18,769 bases of DNA from Clostridia bacterium (GTDB lineage Bacteria > Bacillota > Clostridia > Christensenellales > Borkfalkiaceae): contig JAFVRU010000161.1 of the NCBI GenBank assembly GCA_017504065.1, positions 1 through 18,769 of the forward strand, given 5' to 3'. The notes below the pieces were generated by a model. That model searched no databases and was not told where the DNA came from. It was given only the letters and a program-made list of their open reading frames with translations. How positions within the stretch are numbered: the stretch's first letter is position 1; each line of letters begins with the position of its first letter. The position numbers and the translations under genes are program-made. Shown here piece by piece: positions 7,858 through 13,053 of the stretch.

Positions 7858-8703
7858 ATGGAATTTTTAGAAGTCTTGAAAGTCGTCTTGCTCGGTATCA
7901 TCGAAGGCATTACCGAGTGGTTACCCGTATCGAGTACGGGACACATGCTCCTGTTTGACGAACTTCTCCCGTTGAAAACGAGCGCCGCTTTTAAGGAAGT
8001 TTTTATCTATTTTATCCAACTCGGCGCAATTTTAGCCGTCGTTTTATTATTTTGGAAAAAATTATTTCCGTGGCGGAAAGAACGCGCGGAAGAAAACGGA
8101 CTGCAATCGAAAATCGTTTTAGATAAAGGCGTTTTGAACCTTTGGGGCAAAGTACTCGTCGCGTGCATTCCCGCCGTTGTCGGGATTTTCGTCGGCTTGC
8201 CCGACAAACCGCTCGTCATCGCGTTGGCTCTCATTGTATACGGCGTAGCGTTTATCGTGATCGAGCGGGTCAATCGGAATAGAACCTTTCCCATTCAAAC
8301 GACGGACGGGATCGGATATAAACACGCGTTTATCATCGGGGTATTCCAGCTGCTTGCGATCATTCCCGGCACGTCCCGTTCGGGCGCGACGATCTTGGGC
8401 GCGTTGCTTCTTGGCATTTCCCGTCCTGCGGGCGCGGAGTTCACTTTCTTTCTCGCAATCCCCGTCATGGTCGGCGCAAGCGGAATTAAAATTTTAAAAT
8501 TCTTGCTTGATTACGGCATGTTTTCGGGAGCGGAAATCGGGTATTTGCTGATTGGCGCGCTTGTAGCGTTCGCCGTTTCCCTGCTGGTTATTAAGCTTTT
8601 GATGAACTTTGTAAAGAAGCACGATTTTACCCTGTTCGGTTGGTATCGGATCATACTCGGTTTTGTCGTCATCGGAGCGTTAGTTCTTCCGTCCTATTTC
8701 TAA
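7858..8703 (+). CDS. uppP: Undecaprenyl-diphosphate phosphatase
   Basis: A 281-residue integral membrane phosphatase (BacA/UppP family) that converts undecaprenyl pyrophosphate to the monophosphate, recycling the lipid carrier of peptidoglycan synthesis; members confer low-level bacitracin resistance. The first active-site region EGITEWLPVSSTGHM is at 16-30 and the second PGTSRSGAT at 170-178. About seven hydrophobic helices alternate with short loops, and a charged loop near 70-90 (PWRKERAEENG) looks cytosolic. The ribosome site AAAAAGG precedes the ATG by about 6 bp. Single gene, with a promoter and a terminator on either side. Confidence 0.93.
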   Translation: MEFLEVLKVVLLGIIEGITEWLPVSSTGHMLLFDELLPLKTSAAFKEVFIYFIQLGAILAVVLLFWKKLFPWRKERAEENGLQSKIVLDKGVLNLWGKVLVACIPAVVGIFVGLPDKPLVIALALIVYGVAFIVIERVNRNRTFPIQTTDGIGYKHAFIIGVFQLLAIIPGTSRSGATILGALLLGISRPAGAEFTFFLAIPVMVGASGIKILKFLLDYGMFSGAEIGYLLIGALVAFAVSLLVIKLLMNFVKKHDFTLFGWYRIILGFVVIGALVLPSYF

Positions 8704-8719
8704 AATTCTTAGACATTAT

Positions 8720-8746
8720 AAAACCGCTATCTATGATAGCGGTTTT
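8720..8746. terminator. Shared terminator of uppP and the SLOG gene
   Basis: A perfect 12-bp stem AAAACCGCTATC/GATAGCGGTTTT (8720-8731 with 8735-8746), 3-nt loop, between two convergent genes, with T-rich sequence after it on the plus strand. Confidence 0.88.
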
Positions 8747-8771
8747 TGTTTGGTCTTTTTTAACGAAACAC

Positions 8772-9236
8772 CTACGCTTTATATAAATTGATAATCTTCT
8801 TTTCCTTTTGTACAGCGTAGTCATACGCAAGCATTGTGCCACTCTTTGGCCATTTGTAATTTTCGTCGTAATAGAATATGCAAAACTCACACGCGTCAAT
8901 CATAGCTTGATTTCGTTTTACGTACACCGCTTTTCCGCCGTTTTCAATTCCGCTCGGCATAATCGTATCGTCATAACTTTCTAAAATCCGTTTTTGTCTT
9001 TCCTTAGAAAGATACTGCTCGCTTGCACGAACGTATACGCGCTTGATGTGCGGATACGTCTTTTTAATTTCGCTGACGATTTTTAAACACACGTCGTCAA
9101 ACCTGCTTGCGCTACCAAAACAAAAGTATTCCACCCCTTGTTCCTTAATAAGATACGCCAACGTTTTTATGATTTCGCTATAAAGTTCTTCTGTTTCTTT
9201 TATATTTCTATGCCCGATGAAACAGCAAAATTTCAT
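8772..9236 (-). CDS. SLOG-fold (DUF1273/YpsA-like) protein
   Basis: A 154-residue protein with the hallmarks of the SLOG/DprA-LOG nucleotide-binding fold: an opening beta strand ending in GHRN (residues 8-11), the central FCFGSASRFDDVC segment with the GxxxxFD pattern, and late SGTMLAYDYA followed by a strand KKIINLY. SLOG proteins bind nucleotides or their derivatives; the role of this one is unknown. The ribosome site AAGGGGGCGG lies just before the ATG. Codons are clearly AT-richer than those of flanking genes, hinting at transfer. Its transcript begins about 160 nt upstream with a structured RNA and a terminator, so expression is probably conditional. A single copy with no partner gene makes phage or toxin-antitoxin roles unprovable. 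Confidence 0.8.
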   Translation of the reverse strand: MKFCCFIGHRNIKETEELYSEIIKTLAYLIKEQGVEYFCFGSASRFDDVCLKIVSEIKKTYPHIKRVYVRASEQYLSKERQKRILESYDDTIMPSGIENGGKAVYVKRNQAMIDACEFCIFYYDENYKWPKSGTMLAYDYAVQKEKKIINLYKA

Positions 9237-9255
9237 ATTTCCGCCCCCTTAAAAT

Positions 9256-9285
9256 AAAAAAGTGCGCCAACTGAAGTCAACGCAC
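9256..9285 (-). terminator. Terminator/attenuator in the SLOG gene leader
   Basis: On the minus strand GTGCGTTGAC (9285-9276) pairs with GTTGGCGCAC (9271-9262) across a TTCA loop, with three G-U pairs, and is followed by TTTTTT (9261-9256). It falls between the structured RNA and the SLOG ribosome site, where it would end a small RNA or attenuate the gene. Confidence 0.7.
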
Positions 9286-9308
9286 CGAAAAACGCATTGT
9301 CCACAGTT

Positions 9309-9393
9309 GCAACACAGTTCCTATTAGCACAGGATAAAGGACATACGCTTTTACCATAGTATGCCTGTGCTAAAAAATATTAAACTGTGTTGC
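9309..9393 (-). ncRNA. Nested-stem structured RNA upstream of SLOG gene
   Basis: Two perfect helices are nested: GCAACACAGTT/AACTGTGTTGC (11 bp, 9393-9383 with 9319-9309) encloses TTAGCACAGG/CCTGTGCTAA (10 bp, 9373-9364 with 9333-9324). That in turn encloses CATAC/GTATG (9363-9359 with 9346-9342) around a purine-rich loop. The promoter at 9428-9400 predicts a 5' end right at the first base of the outer helix. The 3' strand AACTGTG is repeated immediately downstream (AACTGTGG), so the 5' strand has two possible partners. It does not match the riboswitch consensus sequences I know. A small RNA or a new cis-regulatory RNA are both possible. Confidence 0.6.
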
Positions 9394-9399
9394 ATAATT

Positions 9400-9428
9400 A
9401 GTATATCACACTTTTTTTATTTTATCAA
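9400..9428 (-). promoter_or_regulatory. Promoter of the structured RNA/SLOG gene
   Basis: The minus strand reads TTGATA (9428-9423), 17 bp, TATACT (9405-9400), with TGA directly before the -10. It lies between the microcompartment operon terminator and the structured RNA. Confidence 0.8.
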
Positions 9429-9443
9429 TCAGTTTTACAGGGG

Positions 9444-9477
9444 TAAAAGAAAACTCGACTTATAAAAAGTCGAGTTT
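9444..9477 (-). terminator. Terminator of the microcompartment operon
   Basis: A perfect 11-bp stem AAACTCGACTT/AAGTCGAGTTT (9477-9467 with 9461-9451) followed on the minus strand by TTCTTTTA. It is 25 bp below the stop of the last gene of the operon, so the ParA gene and the small basic protein share the microcompartment transcript. Confidence 0.85.
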
Positions 9478-9502
9478 CTATTCTATTTAGTTATCTAATC
9501 TC

Positions 9503-9775
9503 TCAGAGTAGATAATACGGCAAATCTTCTCCAAAGCCGAAGCGTACAAAACCGTTCTTTGTCGTTGATTTTACGCATGCTTTCTTCTTTGCCGTAGGCT
9601 TTTTCGCTGCCGTTTTCGCTTGTGTTTTTTCCGCTACGGGCGCGACCAATTTCTCCACTACTTCCTGTACAGGCGCAGCGATCACGTGGCTGTTTTGCAT
9701 ATCCGGCGCAGCCGTTTTTACTTTCGAATATCCGTTGTTTTCTACCCGTTTAATTGCGCTCTTTCCGATTGACAT
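9503..9775 (-). CDS. Small basic ParA-partner protein, unknown family
   Basis: A 90-residue protein that I do not recognise. Residues 1-30 are mildly basic (SIGKSAIKRVENNGYSKVK) and residues 33-50 could form an amphipathic helix (PVQEVVEKLVAPVAEK). Residues 51-73 are an Ala/Lys/Thr tract like a histone tail and probably disordered. The last 15 are aromatic and acidic (FVRFGFGEDLPYYLL). The start overlaps the end of parA by 26 bp, with AAGGAG inside parA ten bases before the ATG, so the two are translationally coupled. It ends the operon. Position, size, charge and likely disorder recall McdB, the adaptor that links the ParA-type ATPase McdA to carboxysomes. That is an analogy of context, not homology I can show. 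A nucleoid-binding or cargo role is the alternative. Confidence 0.75.
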   Translation of the reverse strand: MSIGKSAIKRVENNGYSKVKTAAPDMQNSHVIAAPVQEVVEKLVAPVAEKTQAKTAAKKPTAKKKACVKSTTKNGFVRFGFGEDLPYYLL

Positions 9776-10553
9776 TTTCCATAATCTCCTTGGTTAAATT
9801 TGTATATTCCACAGCGCTTCTGCTCGTCTTTTTAAAAGCGACGACGGGCTTACTGCTGTCCTGCGCCCATTCCACCGCGCTATCCACGCGCACGTACGTT
9901 TGGAACAATGCCGCCGCTTCCAAGCCTTGCAACGTTTCCAACGTCTGTTTGAAGTACTTCTTCCGCTCGTCCGCTTTCGTAATCGCAATCCCCAAAATCT
10001 CCAGCTTCGGAGAAATCCGCTTGACCTGATCGCAAAAATCGAACATATTCGCAAGCCCGAACAAGCCCCAAGGGCTCGCTTCTACGGGGATCACGAGATA
10101 GTCCGCCGCGCACATAATATTCATCACCCAACCGCCGAGCGTCGGGGGCGCGTCGATCAGGATATAGTCGTAATACCCTTTCGCGCGAACGCGTTCCAAG
10201 CACTTCGTCAGTACCAACTCTCTTTGCCATTTCGAGAACAAATCGAACTCAATCGAGCTCATCAGCGAAGACGACGGAACGATATCCAAGCCGTCGATAC
10301 CCGTTTCCACAATGAACTCGGACAAGTCCTTTTCTTCCTTGAGCGCCGTATACAGCGTTTTCCCGTCCTGCGCGTAACCGAGCGCCGTGTCTTCGTCGAA
10401 ATACGAGATCGTCAAATTCAGCTGCATATCCCCGTCGATCAAAAGCACTTTTTTGCCCATGAGCGCCATCGCGCAGCCGACGTTGGAACAGGTCGTCGTT
10501 TTCCCGCTTCCGCCCTTATTGTTCGCGAATGCGATTACCGTCGTTTTACTCAT
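9750..10553 (-). CDS. ParA/MinD-family ATPase in BMC operon
   Basis: A 267-residue deviant-Walker ATPase. With the chosen start (MSKTTVIAF), the loop NNKGGSGKTT is at 11-20 with the signature lysine K13 and catalytic-loop K18. The A' motif reads DGDMQLNLT instead of the usual DxDPQ, and Walker B is YILIDAPP. These ATPases form nucleotide-bound dimers on DNA and position plasmids, chromosomes or protein cargos such as carboxysomes. An ATG 24 bp further upstream is open but would overlap the EutP/PduV gene; AAAGGAG stands correctly before the 10553 ATG, so I use that one. It sits 11 bp below the EutP/PduV gene and overlaps the small basic protein gene. No parB or parS-like repeats are present nearby, which argues against a chromosome or plasmid partition role. 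Confidence 0.88.
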   Translation of the reverse strand: MSKTTVIAFANNKGGSGKTTTCSNVGCAMALMGKKVLLIDGDMQLNLTISYFDEDTALGYAQDGKTLYTALKEEKDLSEFIVETGIDGLDIVPSSSLMSSIEFDLFSKWQRELVLTKCLERVRAKGYYDYILIDAPPTLGGWVMNIMCAADYLVIPVEASPWGLFGLANMFDFCDQVKRISPKLEILGIAITKADERKKYFKQTLETLQGLEAAALFQTYVRVDSAVEWAQDSSKPVVAFKKTSRSAVEYTNLTKEIMENVNRKERN

Positions 10554-10564
10554 ACTCACTCCTT

Positions 10565-11083
10565 TTATAACAGCCACGTATCGAGTTTCGTTTGCGTGGG
10601 TTGTCCTTTGGGTTTTTCTACCGCCGCAGGTTTCAGACGGGGTTTTTGTTTCCCGTCGTCGTCGTTTAAAAACGCTGCCAATTCCTTGATCCCTTCGCCC
10701 GTGATCGAGCTAACGGGGAAAACTTTTTTACAACCCGCAAGCTGTAACCATTTGGTTACCCGCTCCACGTTCGCGTCGGGCTTGTCGATGCCCGTAACAA
10801 TCCCGATCGTTTCGCGGTTGACCATACTCGTCAAACACGGGGAGAAGATGGAATAGGGCTCGTTCGCCGAAAGCACCAACCCGACCACGTCCGCTTCGTA
10901 CGCGTATAACGCGAGCGCGCCGCTCGTTTCCCGTCGCTCGGTATATTCCCCGGGCGTATCGATGACCGTATCGAGATAGTTGACGTATTGCGTTTTATAG
11001 TATTTGATTTCTTCGCCGCGCAGAGCTTGCGTAAGGGTAGTTTTTCCCGCCGCAACCCTGCCGAACAACATGATCTTTTTCAT
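10565..11083 (-). CDS. EutP/PduV-family P-loop protein
   Basis: A 172-residue small P-loop protein of the EutP/PduV family, found in ethanolamine and propanediol microcompartment operons. The P-loop GRVAAGKTT is at 8-16 and the switch motif DTPGE at 42-46. The guanine-specificity motif is degenerate: TGID at 97-100 lacks the usual lysine, so base preference may not be strict GTP (EutP of Salmonella is reported to be an ATP-using acetate kinase). After residue 143 there is a Lys/Pro/Gln-rich tail ending TKLDTWLL, longer than a minimal domain and perhaps an interaction tail. It lies 6 bp below the EutS/PduU gene and directly above parA. Confidence 0.88.
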   Translation of the reverse strand: MKKIMLFGRVAAGKTTLTQALRGEEIKYYKTQYVNYLDTVIDTPGEYTERRETSGALALYAYEADVVGLVLSANEPYSIFSPCLTSMVNRETIGIVTGIDKPDANVERVTKWLQLAGCKKVFPVSSITGEGIKELAAFLNDDDGKQKPRLKPAAVEKPKGQPTQTKLDTWLL

Positions 11084-11089
11084 GATCCG

Positions 11090-11449
11090 TTAGGTTTTAG
11101 TCAATTCGCAGCAAGCATAGCCGAGTTTTCCGATGAAATATTCCCGAATCGCCGTGAACGCCGACTCCACAGACGAAACGCTGCCCGTAATGATCAACGT
11201 ACCCGTGAACCGATCGACGAACCCGATGTCCGCGCCCGAAGATTTCATCGCAATATCCGCCGCGATCACCGCGCTTTCGTAAGGAATGACCGTCAAAACG
11301 CCGATCGCGCTTTTCGTGTAGTCCGTTTGCGGGTCTAAACCGAGTTTGGTATACAGCGTTTCGCCGGGGTTCGCTATGATATGGCAAAGCGTGATCTGTT
11401 TCCCCGGAACAAATTCCTGTATGATTGTCATTTTATCTTTGAGTTCCAT
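11090..11449 (-). CDS. BMC shell protein, EutS/PduU type (permuted BMC-H)
   Basis: A 119-residue hexamer-forming shell protein with the EutS/PduU order of elements: an N-terminal strand-turn RIIQEFVPGK-like segment (here IIQEFVPGKQITL, 9-21), the insert around 36-48, the core GFVDRFTGTLIITGSVSSVE, and C-terminal CELTKT. Circularly permuted BMC-H proteins of this type form a small beta-barrel over the pore. In Salmonella, PduU interacts with PduV, and here the EutP/PduV gene is next, 6 bp away. AAGGAG precedes the ATG. Assignment to PduU against EutS is not decided. Confidence 0.93.
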   Translation of the reverse strand: MELKDKMTIIQEFVPGKQITLCHIIANPGETLYTKLGLDPQTDYTKSAIGVLTVIPYESAVIAADIAMKSSGADIGFVDRFTGTLIITGSVSSVESAFTAIREYFIGKLGYACCELTKT

Positions 11450-11459
11450 AACCTACTCC

Positions 11460-12251
11460 TTATTTTTCGGGCTGATAATACAGCTCCGTACCGATAAATC
11501 CTACCTGATTAAAATCCTGCGGGTTTTTCCGAATGAGATAATCGATATAGCTCTCGATCATTCTCGCCGACAAAACGTAGCCCATCGGATTCATGTGTCC
11601 AAGCCAATACTTTTCGAAAAACTCCTGATCGTACACGGGCGCGTACTCGTACAAATCCACGACGTACGTATTGGTAAAGAGCTTCGAAAGATCGATGAGC
11701 AAATCCCTATGCAAACGCTTCTTTTCGTCTGTTTCGTCGCCGTAGCGCGGGATACTCACCAAGAAAAATTTCGCCCGCGGTTGCAATTTCTTCAAACGCT
11801 GAATAATTTTCGCGTAATTCCCCGCAAACGTATCCGCATTGTTTTCGTAGTTTTCCAAATCGATATCCGCAAGCGAGCCGAGATTGGGCGTTGCTCGATT
11901 AAGAATATCGTTCACGCCGAGCGCGATGATATACGCTTGGCAAAGCTTATCCGTTTTCCAAAACCCGCTACGATTCGCAAAATCGTCGTATAATTTCGCC
12001 GTCATACCGCCCTGCGAAAAATTGTAGACTTTGCTACCCGTACTTCTCGCAATGAACTGTCCCCATGAATACTCGTAAAAATCGTGGTATTCTTTGCTTC
12101 CGTCTTTATTGATCGATTCGAACTCACCCGAAGAAAGGCTGTCGCCAATGCAACCGATTGTGCGGAAAATCCCGCAAAATCCGCCGTCCGTTACAATCCG
12201 ATCCAAGGGTTTTTCGTCTTTTTCGACCGACATATATTCGTAAATATTCAT
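11460..12251 (-). CDS. SGNH/GDSL-like hydrolase in the BMC operon
   Basis: A 263-residue cytosolic-looking protein (no signal peptide) of the SGNH hydrolase superfamily, which cleaves esters. The nucleophile serine S38 lies in GDSLSSG, the oxyanion glycine in SQGG (79-82), the asparagine N114 in ALGVND, and the histidine H219 in LGHMNPMGY. The aspartate expected three residues before that histidine (DxxH) is replaced by W216, so the relay acid must come from elsewhere or activity is reduced. It is between the activase gene (6 bp) and the EutS/PduU gene (10 bp). Its substrate is unknown; an ester precursor of the diol or a shunt product would fit the location. Confidence 0.8.
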   Translation of the reverse strand: MNIYEYMSVEKDEKPLDRIVTDGGFCGIFRTIGCIGDSLSSGEFESINKDGSKEYHDFYEYSWGQFIARSTGSKVYNFSQGGMTAKLYDDFANRSGFWKTDKLCQAYIIALGVNDILNRATPNLGSLADIDLENYENNADTFAGNYAKIIQRLKKLQPRAKFFLVSIPRYGDETDEKKRLHRDLLIDLSKLFTNTYVVDLYEYAPVYDQEFFEKYWLGHMNPMGYVLSARMIESYIDYLIRKNPQDFNQVGFIGTELYYQPEK

Positions 12252-12257
12252 TTGGGT

Positions 12258-13037
12258 TCACCCCCCGATTTGTACTTTTAAGCCGCTTTCTTCCGCAATG
12301 CTTTGGAGATATTCCATCTTCTCTTTCGTCGGCGGTTCTATTCCGTCCAACGCGTACTTTCTACCCAAGCCCGCGTATTTGTCCTGTCCCAAACGGTGAT
12401 AGGGAAGCAAATGGTGTTCTTTGACGTTCGGGAGCGTCGCCGCGAATTTGGCAATCGCCCGAATTTCTTCCGCCGTATCGTTGAACTTGGGCACGACGGG
12501 GGTACGTATGATGAGTTCCACTCCGCTTTCCGCGAGCTTTTTCGCGTTTTCCAAGATCAACTCGTTCCCAGCCGTTGTGAATTCCTTGTGTTTTGCGCTA
12601 TCCATGTGTTTGATGTCCAGCAAATACAAGTCCAAATACGGCAAAATCTCTTGAATCTTTTCAAACGGCGCGTTTGCGGTAGACTCCACCGCGGTATGCA
12701 AGCCGTTCTCTTTACAAGCCCGCAATAAATCCCGAGCAAACTCAGGTTGACCGAGTACTTCCCCGCCCGAGAGCGTAATTCCGCCGCCGCTACGACGGTA
12801 AAAGGGCATATCGGAAAGCAATTCGGGCAACAGTTCTTCCACCGTTACGTCTGTTCCGACCGTTTTTTCCTTGCCGTTTTCGACGAGCGTCTGCACGGCG
12901 TATTCCTGCGATTCGGGATTGCAACACCAAGCGCAGCGCATATAGCAACCCTTAAAGAAGACGATGGTACGGATTCCCGGTCCGTCGTGGATCGAGAATC
13001 GTTGAATATTAAAAATTCTGCCTTTCGTCTTATACAT
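12258..13037 (-). CDS. Glycyl radical enzyme activase (radical SAM)
   Basis: A 259-residue radical SAM enzyme that abstracts hydrogen from the glycine of the neighbouring glycyl radical enzyme. The cluster motif CYMRCAWC (Cys31, 35, 38) sits in FFKGCYMRCAWCCNPES, and the SAM-binding GGE at 91-93 follows. Many dehydratase/choline-lyase activases carry a cysteine-rich ferredoxin insert after this motif. Here residues 42-70 are short and have no cysteines, so the protein is of the short PflA-like kind. AGGAACAATAGGG precedes the ATG. It is 16 bp below the dehydratase gene. Confidence 0.92.
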   Translation of the reverse strand: MYKTKGRIFNIQRFSIHDGPGIRTIVFFKGCYMRCAWCCNPESQEYAVQTLVENGKEKTVGTDVTVEELLPELLSDMPFYRRSGGGITLSGGEVLGQPEFARDLLRACKENGLHTAVESTANAPFEKIQEILPYLDLYLLDIKHMDSAKHKEFTTAGNELILENAKKLAESGVELIIRTPVVPKFNDTAEEIRAIAKFAATLPNVKEHHLLPYHRLGQDKYAGLGRKYALDGIEPPTKEKMEYLQSIAEESGLKVQIGG

Positions 13038-13053
13038 GCCCTATTGTTCCTAA

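Noticed and set aside
9297..9305. TTGTCCACA, one mismatch from a DnaA box
   Set aside because: A single imperfect copy, with no cluster of boxes, AT-rich unwinding repeats or dnaA/dnaN nearby; not an origin.
9309..9393. 6S RNA
   Set aside because: The long nested hairpin recalls 6S RNA, but it is about half the usual length and lacks the large central bubble; its position as a gene leader also differs.
9503..10553. Plasmid-type ParAB partition system
   Set aside because: No ParB-like HTH protein or iterated parS/parC repeats occur, and both genes are inside a chromosomal-style metabolic operon.
10554..10577. Upstream ATG extending ParA by eight residues (MAVIKGVS)
   Set aside because: The extension overlaps the EutP/PduV gene, and AAAGGAG lies correctly in front of the downstream ATG; ParA proteins start just before the Walker loop.
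9900..10856. A 318-codon open frame on the plus strand across the ParA and PduV genes
   Set aside because: Arg/Phe-rich antisense shadow crossing two well-supported minus-strand genes; no start signal.
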